64,000 nt of DNA from Persicaria tinctoria (lineage: Eukaryota; Streptophyta; Magnoliopsida; Caryophyllales; Polygonaceae): NCBI GenBank assembly GCA_037127255.1, contig JBANSL010000014.1:64061646-64125645 (forward strand), given 5' to 3'. A program made the position numbers and the translations under genes. Below the pieces are notes generated by a model. The model saw nothing but the letters and a program-made list of their open reading frames with translations, had not been told where the DNA came from and ran no database searches. Positions 12,201 to 23,689 of this stretch are shown here, one piece after another. Numbering within the stretch: position 1 is the first letter of the stretch; each line of letters opens with the position of its first letter.

Positions 12201-13456
12201 CTTAGCTTCTTTTCCTTATTTATTGTTATTCCTGCATCAGTTTGGAGCTGTTTAATTATGTTCCTGTTTCTACGTCCTGTTGCAATCTTGTGAAAATATT
12301 TAGTGTTTGCATCAATGGATTGAATGTGATTTCTTTTCGCCCTTTGGCCCCAGTATTTTTGCTGAAAAGCAAGCAATGAAGTATGTTTAGTTGTTAATCG
12401 CTTAATCTTACAGTCAAGACTGCGATCATAGGCAGTGTAGAGTTGTTGTTGCAACTGTGTTAAGTCCGTTTCCAGTTGGTGAATTGGGCGGAAAATATTT
12501 CCAAATGTCACTTTGCTCCATATTTTGCTTTTCCTTTTGACTTCTTGTAGTTTTTTCGTTAATTTGAAGAGTTGAGACCCCGGAGGGTTAGTTCGCCAGG
12601 CATTTCGTACTATTGTTTCATAGTCCTTCCTAGTTGTCCAGGCCATTTCGAATTTAAATGGTTGTAGCTTAGGTCTTTGGTTGTCCATCAGGTCGATGGT
12701 GATTTGTGCATGATCAGATTTTACAAAGGCGTGATTTTTTGTGTAGAGGTTTGGGTATTGTTGTAGCAAAGAGTGACTTATAAGAGCACGGTCTAGTTTT
12801 TCATAGATGTTGTTCTCCCCATGTTCCTTCTTCCTCCAAGTGAATCTATTACCCGTGGTTGGGGAGTTAACTAGATTGTGACTTGTTATCAAATTCCGGA
12901 TTCTGCTATATCTTGACGAAGAAGGTTGTACACCCCCTAGTTTATCACTTGGTTCTAATATTTCGTTCATGTCCCCCATCACGATAATTGGTTCTGAGAT
13001 TTGGTTTATATATTCAGAGAGCATTCCCCAGAATTCAGACTTTTCATTTTCATGGGGAGTGGCATAGACAAATAGGATTTCGATAGTAATTGGTGGAGAG
13101 TTGTTTGTATAGGATGCATGGATGATTCTATCTGTTGAGTTGATTACGGTAAACGTTTCATTTTGAAATTGAGATTCCTTCCATAATAGGCATAGACCTC
13201 CCGATAACCCCTTGGACGGTTTGAAAAGTATTTTGTCAAATCCCGGTTTTCGCCAGTATTTTTCCTCGGGTGGGGTTTGAAGCATTGTTTCTGCTAGTAC
13301 AAGGACTTTTATATGTTCCGCTCTTGTTGTAGCCTCAATATGAGTCCAGATATTTCTCTTACCTAGCCCTCTGATATTCCAAAAACTAAATTTCATTCTT
13401 AACCTTTTTGTGGAGGCGGGTAATCTCTGAGTTAGTGACCTTACTGCTTGCGGCAC
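9272..13456 (-). pseudogene. LINE B ORF2: endonuclease, reverse transcriptase, zf-RVT, RNase H (two in-frame stops)
   Basis: One frame of 1395 codons from 13456; the conserved endonuclease start MKFSFWNIRGLG begins at an internal ATG at 13396, the more likely start. Endonuclease: WNIRG, AET (Glu), GDMN and SDH. Linker: SPGPDGFPAGFFKKYW. RT: DMEKAFDMVDWDF, RQGDPLSPYLF, FADDIVIF. zf-RVT: C-x2-C-x2-C-type residues near 10110. RNase H: NFDGA, EGDN, REANMVAD. In-frame stops are TAG at 11801-11803 and TGA at 10448-10450 (a Trp position judging from the context shared with LINE C). In the RNase H domain the usual second-motif Glu is not visible. Role: target-primed reverse transcription. Confidence 0.93.
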
Positions 13457-14681
13457 TGGTCATCCAGTTGTATTGACTGGGATTTAAAATCGTCCCAGTA
13501 TGTATTGCTTTATGCAAATCGACATAGCTAGCTAGCGTATATTGTATTTGCTGTAGTATAATACCTTGGTTAATCAAATATTTCTTCCTTTTGTATTTTA
13601 TGACCCTACTGTGTAATTTCTTTGAATTATAACTGTAGACTGGTTTGCTATTGGGTTTATAATCTATTGTGAGTATAAGCATGCAAAGAGAATCAATTTG
13701 TACAGTCCAGACGTTAAGATACAGCATTGAAGGTGTATAAATTGTAGTTAATTTACACTTCGAAGTTATCCTGTAAGTACAATCAATCTGGTTTAAGTTT
13801 ATGATAGAATACAGATCACCCTTTTTTAAGGGCAGAAAGATCTTTGTAGCTTTATCCTTGCTAGCGCCATGAGAAGTTGTTGGTTCCTTTGGAGGTGCAG
13901 TTATTTTGACCCTGATAGAGCAACAGAAAACAACCATCTTTGTGGACAGATAGGACTTTGCAGCTGCAATCTTGCTGGTGTCTTGAGAAGTTGTTGGTTC
14001 CTTTGGGGATGGAAATGATTTGATCCGAGTGGTGTATAAACTCTTGGTGTATAAACATATGGTTCTTTGCTTTGCTTTTGTTGCTTTATTTCTGTCCTGC
14101 AAGGAGATTTCCAGTTTCTGGTGCTCAAGAGAGTAAATCTCTCGAGCAAGGTTAATGATTATGCTATCATAAAGTATGTGGTTACCAATAATTAGCTTAA
14201 CAAGTTTCAACAAAGAGCTATAGAAATGCCAGCAAGAATCATTATAGTCAGTTTGGGATATAATGCTCACAAGAGTTGTATGGTTAAAATTAAATATCTT
14301 TGGAGGTTTGATCAAGAAGATTTTATACACACTGCAGTGATTATCATAAGCACTCAAGATTATATAGATCATAGATTTATATATCATAAATTCATAAACT
14401 ACCACAAGGGGTTTTACAAAGGATTCTGCATACTTAATCCAATAGCGAAGTGCTTCAGGTCTAGGCATAACCAGGCTAAAGTTCTTACAGCAGACTAAAA
14501 TACATATCCAAAAGTAGTTTAGATAACCATAGCCAAGATTTTGCCAAAAAATAGGGGATGATGGTTGTGCAAAAGATATTTGAAAATGATCAAAAGGTGA
14601 TGTAGATATAGAGCATTCATCACAGCCAATCCATGGACAAGGCTTTGGAATCCCATTGCTTGGCAAAATCTTGTGATACAT
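13386..14681 (-). CDS. Open frame of 431 codons between LINE B ORF1 and ORF2, function unknown
   Basis: Starts at an ATG (14679-14681) immediately after the ORF1 stop and overlaps the first 71 bases of the long ORF2 frame in a different frame. It is rich in Ile, Tyr, Lys and Ser, with no domain I recognise. It contains an imperfect internal repeat: KEPTTSQDTSK and KEPTTSHGASK, from the DNA repeat gagaagttgttggttccttt (about 13870 and 13988). An open frame this long is unusual by chance in AT-rich DNA, but no homology supports expression. Alternatives are a decayed or lineage-specific third ORF, or a chance opening of the spacer. Confidence 0.3.
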   Translation of the reverse strand: MYHKILPSNGIPKPCPWIGCDECSISTSPFDHFQISFAQPSSPIFWQNLGYGYLNYFWICILVCCKNFSLVMPRPEALRYWIKYAESFVKPLVVVYEFMIYKSMIYIILSAYDNHCSVYKIFLIKPPKIFNFNHTTLVSIISQTDYNDSCWHFYSSLLKLVKLIIGNHILYDSIIINLAREIYSLEHQKLEISLQDRNKATKAKQRTICLYTKSLYTTRIKSFPSPKEPTTSQDTSKIAAAKSYLSTKMVVFCCSIRVKITAPPKEPTTSHGASKDKATKIFLPLKKGDLYSIINLNQIDCTYRITSKCKLTTIYTPSMLYLNVWTVQIDSLCMLILTIDYKPNSKPVYSYNSKKLHSRVIKYKRKKYLINQGIILQQIQYTLASYVDLHKAIHTGTILNPSQYNWMTSAASSKVTNSEITRLHKKVKNEI

Positions 14682-14686
14682 AAGAT

Positions 14687-16383
14687 CTAGGTGGAAGTTT
14701 TGCCCCTCTTTAGCATGGAGCTAGTTGTATCATCCTCTCCCCCCACAGCTTTCCTTTTGAGAGAGCTCGAAGTAGAGGAATCCTTAGGTGGGGCATCAGA
14801 GCTTGTAAGCATCTTCATGAAGGTTGAGTTGGAGTGGAGTGAATGAAAGGATGGGTCAGACAGCAGCTCCTCCTTATGATCCTCCATAGGAGCATCATGC
14901 AGGAAGCCATACACAACATAGTCATCACCAAGCATGTCATCCTCATCAAGCTCATAGAGGAGACAAGGAAGGATTTCAGATTCTACTTCAGCTCCAATCT
15001 CATTATAGAAGTTGGGGTCAGGGAGAGGATGTGTAGCTGCCATAGCTTCATCATTAGAGGTTGTCATGCCATTAGGTGCAGTGGGCTCGATGCTAAAATG
15101 GATGTCCATGGGGAGAGTCATAACAGAAGAGGGACCAGGCAGCAAACACCCACCCGAGCTCTCACTGAAACCAGCTGCCAAGGCAGGGTTACCAGCAAGA
15201 GCTACCAGGGAAGGAGATGCATCAGACTGAGCCCAATCTGCAATGACAGGATGCCCACCTGAAGGAGCTGGATCAGGATTATCAGCTGCAGGTATTGCCC
15301 AGCCACCAGTGCCAGAGACATCAACAGAAGGAGCAGGTGCAGTGGGGATCACAGGTGGGGATTTGGAACCATTGGAGGAGTTGGATGAGGATGATAAAGT
15401 TTCAAAGGCTATGGCCACACCACCTCGACCAGAAAGGTGAGGTTTGTTGCCAAAAGCTTGAATGGGGTTAGGGAGTTTCAGAATCTTACCCTTCTTTCCA
15501 ATGGTTTTCCACTCTCCCTCATCATTTTGCACCTCAGGCTTGATGTGTTTTAGGCTTGGTTTTTTTATGGTGACTTTGAACTTTTTTGGTTTAGGAATGA
15601 AATTGGGACAGTTGTTAAAGAAATGGTCTTGGCCTCCACAGTTTCCACATCCTTCAGGAAACTCTTCGAACCACATAATATGGGCTGACACTTCATTCTT
15701 GTTAACAGGGATGAATGGTGTTTGGAACAGACTCAGCAAGGTCTATGTTGATACAAACCCTAGCATATCTAGCATTTGCATCAACAGTAGGGTCAGTTTT
15801 TATGAAGGTTCCAAGTTGGTTGCGCTCAATAATGCGAGCAACTGCTTCTGGCTTTTTGTAGGCTTCAGGGATTGAAGTGATCCTTACCCACATATCAATG
15901 GTGGAGGTGTTTTCAGTAAGGGGTTCAAAGGAATCAGACCAGTGTCTAAGGATGACAAGCTGGCCATAAGCATGGAAAGGCCTAGCCTCCCAAACACATA
16001 AAAGATCATTTGGATTAGAAAACCTAACCTCGAACCAGTGGTTTGGCAGCTCCACAATTTGCAGATCTCCAGAAAGACCCTTCCAGTCAAATGAGAGGTT
16101 GGATTGGATTTTTTTTAAATCAATGGGTGCACCAAAAGCCCTCCATTACAGCCTGGCCTCGGTATGAAATCGATATTGGGGTTGGAACTGTTGCAATTGG
16201 GTAAAGAAAGAGTACAGGTCGAGTTTCCCCTTCTCTTTCTCATTTCTGGGTGATTTTGGTTTATTGCTTTTAGGTTTTTCCTGGGTGTCACCCGAAGGCT
16301 TCCCTTTGGTTTGGGTTTTTTTGGGTGTCGGTGAATCCTCATAAAGGATTCCCTTCCCTTTATCAGTTTGGTTGTTTACCATG
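14687..16383 (-). pseudogene. LINE B ORF1 (gag-like, DUF4283 plus zinc knuckle), one stop and one frameshift
   Basis: Begins MVNNQTDKGKG at 16383 with a Lys/Pro-rich N-terminus. An in-frame TAA at 16146-16148 is followed in the same frame by the DUF4283-like part (LSFDWKGLSGDLQI, HWFEVRFSNPNDLL, about 16090-15720). The frame shifts near 15710, then MWFEEFPEGCG leads into a CCHC knuckle (CGNCGGQDHFFNNC). A long Ser/Pro-rich acidic C-terminus ends KRGKTST at 14687. The upstream frame is open as far as 17288, so a longer N-terminus is possible. The product should coat LINE RNA. Confidence 0.85.
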
Positions 16384-17305
16384 AGAACAGTTAAGTACCA
16401 CACGAACAGCCAGACGAAAAGCACAAAAGGAGTATTTTGATGAAGAACAGCAGAAGAGAGCAGAGAGGTAGGTGTGAGAGAAGCATTTAATTGAAGATCA
16501 AAGTTCTTTAAATAGTAGTAATTTGAAAGCAAATCCAGGTTAGAGGCCACAGATCCAGCAAGCAAAAAGATTTCAAGAGAGAGAGGAGAAGGGCGGATGT
16601 CGTACCTGTCATAGAGCATACAAGCTCTCATAGGATTCAGAGAACCGAGGAAGTGATGATGACAATTTCGTTGACCCTCGAGCGGCACAAGCAAAGCCGA
16701 CTCAGCGCTCAAAGAGATCCACAACGAAGGAGAAGAGTCGTCACATCTCGCCAGGAGGTCGAGAAGAAGTCCTAGAGAGGAGAGCTCCATCAGAGAACCG
16801 AGAAAGTGATGATGACAAAATCGTAGACCCACGAGTGGCTTAAGCAAAGCCGACTCCGCGTCCAGAGAGATCCAGAGCGAAGGAGAAGAGTCGTCACATC
16901 TCGCTAGGAGGCCGGGAAGAAGTCTAAGAGAGGAGAGATCCATGATTGTGATAATGATGATAGCTTTTTTCCGCCGCCGAGTTGATTGAACCCAGACGAC
17001 GAACCCAGAAATCCTCAAAAGGAAGCAAACTTTAGACCAAGGAATGATCCAGATCTTGTGCCAGATCCAAAAAATTAGAGAGTTAGGACTGGAAAGAAGG
17101 AGATTAGCTATGATTTGACCATTCTTCTTTTGATTTTTGTGGTGTTTCAAGGTAGGATTTGCAGTGATTTGGATCGAAACATCATCTTTTAGGGTTCTAG
17201 GGTTCTTGGCGGTGGCAGAGGATTGGGAGAGAGAGAGTACACGCGCAGGCGCGTTCTCTTTCGAGTAAAAGGGTTTTCCGGATACCATTTTCCGTTATAA
17301 AGATT
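16384..17305 (-). promoter_or_regulatory. LINE B 5' leader / internal promoter region
   Basis: About 920 bases between the 5' TSD and the conventional ORF1 start. More GC-rich than the flanks, with stretches of ctctctctc on the sense strand. LINE transcription usually starts from such internal promoters; no core motif can be named. The ORF1 frame stays open through it to an ATG at 17288. Confidence 0.5.
16637..16942 (-). repeat. 153-bp tandem duplication in the LINE B 5' leader
   Basis: Unit 1 is 16637-16789 and unit 2 16790-16942. Both begin tcagagaaccgag and contain gaagagtcgtcacatctcgc. They differ at a modest number of positions. The unit is 51 codons long, so the open frame through it is kept. 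Confidence 0.88.
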
Positions 17306-17318
17306 CAGCCAAAGGTTT

Positions 17319-18336
17319 AATTCACTTTATAACCGAATAGATCCACTAATAAGATTGAACATTGTTCTTCCTAGTTTAACTTTATCTTTATATCAATGTT
17401 AAAATGATAGGAAGAGAGAAAGAAAACCGTGAGCTTCTTCATCTAATTTTGACTCCGGATTTGGTCATCACTACTTACTCACATGCCAAAAAAATAAGGT
17501 TTACCTTTTGAACCTTTTTTAGGTTGACAATTATTAACTTCTTGCTTATTCATTAAAAGTTTATCTTCAACTAATTATGAAACTATCAAAGTTTGTTTAG
17601 TTTTTTCAAAGAAGAAACAACAATGAAAACTTTATTAACCAAGCCACGCTTTTTATCCTTACAAATCCAACCACAATATTAATTACACATTTACACATAT
17701 TAGCAATTTAAATAATGTTGATATATGCTGACTTTTGCCTAGTTAGGTTTATATCATTACTAATAATAACCCCATTTCAACCTATGGTTATTTCATCATA
17801 AACTTTTTTTTAATGGCAACTATGGAAGTAGGTTGGAAAATAGCCTAATTATTTAGTGGGCTTTATTATTACTATGCATATCATGATCTATAATAATTGG
17901 ATTCTACCTACATTTACATTTATATTTTAGCACACAATTTTTCTAATCCTAGGCTGGCTATAGGTTGCCTTACTTGACAATATGCTATATATGTATATAT
18001 ATGTATGTATATATTATATTAATTGATTTGTTTGTTTGTAATGACCCATTTTATTTTGAATATATAGCTAGGTTTGACATTTTATAATTAAAGTGTTGCT
18101 TTAGAAATTTAAAACGTTTTTCAATTCATATATAGAGTTAACCTAGACTGCTAATTAAAAAAAAGATCGATTAATAATCATTTCGCAATTAATTTATCTA
18201 ATTGTTTGAAAATCTAATTTTGCCCAAAGAGTTAAACAAGCAAAATTAAAAACTTTATTTAACTCATGGGTGCTATTTTTGCTAGTGAAGTAATAATTTT
18301 TTGGATGATAATAAGTGGTTGAATTGTGCAAATAGG
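17319..18336. other. AT-rich intergenic DNA
   Basis: No gene or clear element seen. A short tatatatgta-type run lies at about 17985-18015. Confidence 0.6.
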
Positions 18337-18693
18337 GGCAATGTAATTTTTTTTTTAAACGGAAATAATTTGGCTCAAGGGGAAACTCTAGAGGCCAAGA
18401 GCGTTCAGACGGACGATATTACGCAGCTAGGAGCCGTTAGGCGAAGATGAACTGGAGAAAGCAAAGTCAAGGTGCGAAAGACAGTCCGCAACTCTATTTG
18501 CTTCTCTGAATACATAACGGATCTCAATAAATTGAAAGTTTTCTAAGGAGATTAGACTGTCTGAGACAATCATTTCCGAATCTCCAGGAGGCAGCACAAA
18601 GCCTTTAAGGCTGTTAATAATGTGTAGGTTAGCCCCTTTTATGATTAATTTTTGTATTTGTAATCTGCGCTGCATTAATTCCATGCCAGATAC

Positions 18694-19481
18694 TAGACCT
18701 GTCAAAATGTGACCCGACCCGTAAAACGTGGGTTTTGGCGCAAATATTTCAACCCGAAACCCGAAGCAACCCGAACCCGTTCAACACCCGCAAATTTCTG
18801 GGTCGGGTTGGGTCAACCCGTGGGTCACCCATTGGGTCAAGCTTTAAGATAATAAAAACATAAATAAATTACAATTTAACTTAATATTGAAATTTATTAC
18901 TAATAATAATTATGATTGAATATTATATTAGTCATCATCAACTTTACTTTATAATTTAACAATACAGTTTGTTATGTATATAAAATTACATATTACTATA
19001 GTAGCAACATTAATTATTATTTTTCAATAATATAACTATTATTAGGATAATATAACAATTTTAGATTTAATTAGGAACTATGTAAATAGTCATTAAAAAT
19101 ACTCCATCTGCTTACTTTTAAATGTCATTTACTATTCATGTATGTTTTTAAGGATGATAATAATTATATAAAATATCAATTTACATATTATATATAATTT
19201 CATACTTCAAAAACTAAAAAGAATGATAACAAGTAATAAATTTTTATTGATATTTTACATAATTTTATCATTTTAAAATAACGTGTATAAATAGTAAATG
19301 ACATTTAAAAAATTATGGGTGGGTAGCGCTCTTGACCCGTTGGGTCGACCCAAACCCGTTAAATATGGGTCTGGGTTGAGCATTTCAAGACCCGTAACCC
19401 GAAATGACCCGACCCGGAATGGACCCGAATGCGAGACGACCCGACCCAAACCCGACCCGCTCGACCTGTTTGACAGGTCTA
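18694..19481. mobile_element. Non-autonomous hAT-like element (788 bp) inside LINE C
   Basis: Perfect 13-bp terminal inverted repeats tagacctgtcaaa / tttgacaggtcta. Flanked by an 8-bp TSD with one mismatch (ccagatac 18686-18693, ccagagac 19482-19489). Subterminal regions are packed with cccgacccg/cgggtcggg repeats on both sides (18710-18840 and 19330-19465), typical of hAT transposase-binding ends. No transposase. The centre is AT-rich and contains a MITE. Confidence 0.9.
19100..19324. mobile_element. Stowaway-like MITE nested in the hAT-like element
   Basis: Ends tactcca / ggtgggta. Long inverted repeat: tttaaatgtcatttactatt on the left is mirrored by aatagtaaatgacatttaaa on the right. Its stem resembles the MITE at 31289-31530, so the two may be one family. 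Confidence 0.7.
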
Positions 19482-21051
19482 CCAGAGACCCATCCCCTCA
19501 GAGCCAGAAATGGAAGGAATGGAGGAAGGTCCAGCGCCGAAGTATGTCGGGGTTCCTATGTGATTTCTGATGATGAAGCCAAACCTACCGTTAGAAGGAG
19601 CAGAAAAGGCCCCATCAAAGTTGAGCTTATATGTTCCTGGCGGTGGACGTTTCCATTGCGCCTTATGTCATTTTCTAGTGTTTCTATTGTTGCTAATTGT
19701 GGTACGGTTAGGGTGATTGTGCTCTGTGTTCAAGTTCTCCGTGTCTCTGGAGGTCTTCCAAAGGAAAGATTGGTCTCTAATAAAAGTGACAATGCCCCTA
19801 ACCTGGGGAACATTTCCACCAAATAGGGCTTCGTTTCGTTAGTACCAAATGCCCCACCAAGTAAGTGAAGGCTAAAGTTGAGAATCGCTTGAGTCCGATT
19901 TGCTCCTTAATGCTTGTAATTATCTCATTGATTGTTGTGTATTGTAGGAAACAGTTATATATTATCCTTACCAGTGGTTGGTCAATGGTCGTGATTGTAT
20001 CCCGAGAGATAGGGCAGGGCCATAGTAGGTGGTGTATGTCCTCATAATTTGAGTCACAGTGAGGACATGTAGTCGTTATGCCAAAACCCCGAGATGCGAG
20101 TTTGACGGAAGTAGGAATGCCATTTTTTGTGATTTTCCATATATAATAGTGTTTTTACTTTTGGGGAACATATAAATTCCAAAGCCATTCCATATTAGAA
20201 AGATGGTGATTTTTCGAGTTATTAATCATTTGGATCTCATAATTAGTGGAGAACCAGCCATTTTTGCTCCATTTCCAATAAAATCTGTCCGTATGTATAT
20301 TGTTAGGGATTGGGGTAGCCGTGATTTGTTTTATAACTTCCTCTGGTAGAATGTTTTCATAGGTTTTGCTAAGTTTTTGCAGATCCCATTGCTTACTTTC
20401 TGTGATGAATTGTTGTACATTTATGTTGGTATCAATATTTTGGTTAGTCGGAATATGTTTGGTCAAAGGCTCATTACCACACCACTGATCGAACTAGAAG
20501 TTTATACTTTTGCCATTTCCAATAGACCATTTAAGACCACTGAAAAAAAAAGGGAATAAGTTTTGTGAGTTGGATCCACTGCCAGGATGAGTCGCCCTTT
20601 TTTCTATAGTGTAGGATATCTTTTCCTTTGAGGTATTTTTCTGTCACAATGTTACCCATGGGTTCCTTGGTTCAGCCATAATTTTCCATAATAGTTTAAG
20701 TTGTATTGCTTTGTACATATCCTCAAAGTTTCGGAGGCCCAGCCCACTATGTGACTTAGCCTTGCATACTTCATACCAGCTGAGAAGTGGTTTGTGGTTA
20801 GGACCTTTGTTCCATAGAAAATTCCGGTTTATTTTATCTAATTCTGTGTGTATTGTTTTTGGTAATAGATAGCACTGCATTAAGTGCAGTGGCTTGGAGG
20901 AGAGAGTGCTCTTAATAAGAGTACAACGTCCAGCCTGGGACACATAATTAGCCTTCCATTTTTGTAGCTGTGATTTGGTTGAAAATAATAGGTCCGGAAA
21001 TGTTTCCTTAGTCACCCTGCCACAAAGAATATAGGGCAACCAAGGCAATGT

Positions 21052-21317
21052 CAAGGTATGGAATGGCTCGAGTCTCCTCTATTCCGGGATATTTTTTTAA
21101 ATGTGTTTTTCTTATAATTCTCACTTATTTTATGACTAAAATAGTTTTTTCAAAAATCACAAAATTTGTTTAGTTTAGTTAGTCTAGGGTGAGTATTTGA
21201 GCTATAAAGTCATATGTTTAAATCATTTTGACTTCATTTTAAAAATATATATATTTTTAAAAAATTTAATTAAAAATAATTATTTAAATATCAAATTTAA
21301 GATTTTTTAAATATATT

Positions 21318-21395
<78 letters not shown>

Positions 21396-21510
21396 TACCC
21401 CCAAAAAATGAGTTTCACTAAAATAATTTCTGGTTGCGCCACTGTATAGAAAACTACAAATTTGATGATGATTATTTTTAGGCATTTTCGTAGTATATAG
21501 AAAACTATTT
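21052..21510. other. AT-rich spacer
   Basis: No coding signal. Holds the (AT)n tract listed separately and a phrase gttgcgccactg (about 21432) often seen near plant transposon ends. Confidence 0.5.
21321..21392. repeat. (AT)n microsatellite, about 72 bp
   Basis: Uninterrupted alternating AT/TA from about 21321 to 21392. Likely polymorphic in length. Confidence 0.97.
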
Positions 21511-22493
21511 TTAGGAGCTAAAGGGGTTCCAGAATCTTACATGAGGGTTGTCAAGGATATGTATGATGGTTCCCAGATTAGTGTGTACTCACACGGTGGG
21601 GACCCTGAGTACTTTGCGATACAAGTGGGATTGTACCAAGGCTCGGCTCTGAGCACGTTTCTCTTTACAATTGTCATAGATGTGGTGATGAGTAGTATCC
21701 AGGGTGGGATCCAGTGGTGTATTCTTTTTGCGAATGATGTAGTTCTGGTGGACGAGACGAGAGTAGGGGTTAGCTGCAAGCTGGATCTATGGAGGGATAA
21801 GCTTGACCAAAATGGTTTTCGATTGAGCAGGACGAAGACAGAGTACATGGTGTTCAAGATGGGCGGAGAGGAAGAAGGGGACGAGGGTGTCATCATGGGT
21901 GGGGACCCTGTTCCGAAGAAAGACAGTTTCAAGTATCTGGGATCTGTGATGCAGAGCGATGGAGGTGTGGACATGGATGTCAAACATCAAATTCAAGTAG
22001 ACTGGTAGAAATGGAGGGCTGCGTCGGGAGTCTTATGTGATAGAAAAGTTTCACTCAAGCTCAAGGGTAAGTTCTACAGAGTGGTGGTGAGACCGGCTTT
22101 ATTATATGGGGCAGAGTGTTAGGCGACAACTAAGGCACAGGAACAGAAACTCTTGGTGGTTGAGATGAGGATGCTCAGGTGGATGTGTGGGCTTACCTTG
22201 TGCGACAGAATAAGAAACGAAGCTATCCGAGAAAGGGTAGGAGTGACTAGTATCCAGGATAAGTTGCGGGAATCGAGACTCCGATGGTATGGGCATGTGC
22301 AGAGGAGGGATTCGAGTGTGCCAGTGCGTAGATGTGACAACTTGGCCATCGAAAGCGTTCGTCGGGGAAGAGGGCGTCCAAAGAAGAGTTGGGGTGAAGT
22401 GATTAGACATGACCTAGCCGCTTTGGGACTTACTGAGGAGATGACACGCGACAGAATGCAGTGGAGAAGTGCTATCGGAGTTGACGAACACTA
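21511..22493 (+). pseudogene. RTE reverse transcriptase C-terminal remnant
   Basis: The frame starts within RT (KGVPESYMRVVKDMYDGS), with QGSALSTFLFTIV, then FANDVVLV where active RTs have FADD: the first catalytic Asp is Asn. LGSVMQSDGGVD and the C-terminal LRWMCG / [11 protein letters not shown] / GRGRPKKSW motifs follow. Stops are TAG at 22006-22008 and at 22120-22122 (GAEC-stop, a conserved Trp position). Ends at TAG 22491-22493. Dead copy. Confidence 0.85.
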
Positions 22494-22755
22494 GTCGGGT
22501 GCAGCGTTTTCCGTATCATGCTTCCCTTCCCTTCTTTCACAACTTTCTTAAGCGCATCTTTTCTGCCGGTTTTTATTTATTTATTTAAATTACAATTTGT
22601 AGAATGTATACTATCATCTTTCCTTGATGTCTTGTCATGGGTAACTAGAACACATCCTCTCGACCTAATCAGGGTAAGGGTGCGTACATTTCGACCCCCT
22701 AGGCCCTGCTCTGAGCGGGATATACTGGGCTTGTTGTTGTTGTTGTAGTATCCTC
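21511..22755 (+). mobile_element. RTE-type LINE, 5'-truncated
   Basis: Plus-strand 3' part of a non-LTR element lacking RNase H. Reverse transcriptase motifs are followed by the RTE-style C-terminal region ([23 protein letters not shown]) and a 3' UTR with cctctcgacctaatcaggg-type sequence ending in a short ttg repeat (about 22732-22747). No poly(A) tail, as usual for RTE. No TSD found. Confidence 0.85.
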
Positions 22756-23689
22756 TTAGGCCATATACATTCGTGTACATTTCTCTCTGGACTTCATTCA
22801 CTTTTTTCCTACCACATCAGCATAAGAACACTGCTTCAACTATTTTATAAATTTCACTCACATCCGTGTACTCCACTCTCGAATCGTACACTAATTATTT
22901 AATCATTTATTTTAGTCTTATTATATGAAATTATAAATTTGTTTATTTATTGAATTAATATTTGAAATTCTTTTGGATTATGATACTATTTTTTATTTAA
23001 ATATTATTTAAATGATATATTTTTTAAAAATTACTAAAATTATTAAAATAACATATCACATTAAAATATCCAAATATATATTCAAATTATAATGATTTAA
23101 TTATACTCATTTCTTATTTTTACTTAAATATAGTCAAAGTGGGTGTGTATGTAAAGATAAAATTAATTACTGTCTATTCAAATATAAAAATATTTACTTA
23201 TTTTAATATTTTTAAACATTTGAAAAGTGGGTTTAAAATAAATAAAACCTATAGTGTTGCTGTACTCCGACATGTTCTCAAATAAGAACAATTCTTGTGT
23301 GTACTTGAGTATTTCCTTTTTTATTTAATTGTTTTTGGCTTAAATACACCCCAAATGTAAAAGGGTGTACATGCCCTTACAACTACTAATCGTGCATTAA
23401 TCTAAACGTTTTGGATCAATCAGGCAAAATTGAATGCATCAATCAAATAATGGGTAAACACTAAACATAAAAGTCACAAATTTAGAGTTGATATATACTA
23501 CAAATCAAAGGAATTTCATCATTAATGTTGAATCATATTTGTAGGACCAATCAATGCGTTTATTATTATTATTTTCAATAATTGTTTTGAACTATTATGT
23601 TTATCAAGGGGAATGGATTTTTTTTTTTTACTTTTGTTACCATTTACTTCGTATTGTTAACTTAATGCAGTAGTTATAGATTTTACAAT
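22756..23689. other. AT-rich intergenic DNA
   Basis: No gene or bounded element seen. Confidence 0.6.

Larger units (their letters stand above)
9225..17305 (-). mobile_element. LINE B: full-length L1-type retrotransposon with 13-bp TSD
   Basis: An 8.1-kb minus-strand insertion flanked by identical 13-mers cagccaaaggttt (9212-9224 and 17306-17318). The 3' end is a poly(A) tail, seen as a T run after 9222. The order from the 5' end is a leader with a 153-bp tandem duplication, ORF1, a 1.2-kb spacer with a long open frame, and ORF2 with endonuclease, RT, zf-RVT and RNase H. It inserted in AT-rich DNA. Few stops (one plus a frameshift in ORF1, two in ORF2) suggest a fairly recent but inactive copy. 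It is the best representative here of the subfamily that includes LINE C. Confidence 0.93.
18345..21043 (-). mobile_element. LINE C: 5'-truncated L1-type element with nested insertion
   Basis: Minus-strand 3' part of a LINE closely related to LINE B: the segment 20920-20760 encodes nearly the same text (KINRNFLWNKGPNHKPL). The 3' end is a T run at about 18347-18356, followed by aaacgg as in LINE B. Candidate 8-bp TSD ggcaatgt at 18337-18344 and 21044-21051. The right copy overlaps the region where LINE homology fades, so this TSD is tentative. A hAT-like element interrupts it at 18694-19481. Confidence 0.85.
18427..21043 (-). pseudogene. LINE C ORF2 remnant (RT thumb, zf-RVT, RNase H)
   Basis: Pieces in order on the minus strand: the C-terminal RT region (21043-20644, KSTLSSKPLHLMQCYLL), the zf-RVT region (20466-20155, WKWSKNGWFST), a linker with many stops (about 20150-19680), and RNase H split by the hAT-like element: the LNFDGAF start at about 19620, and the rest at 18705-18427 (GMELMQ, REANRVADCL). 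The RNase H metal-binding region reads KGANL where LINE B has EGDNI, so catalytic residues are lost. Confidence 0.8.

Noticed and set aside
21297..21485. Short open frame with a Tyr-Ile repeat
   Set aside because: Translation of the (AT)n microsatellite.
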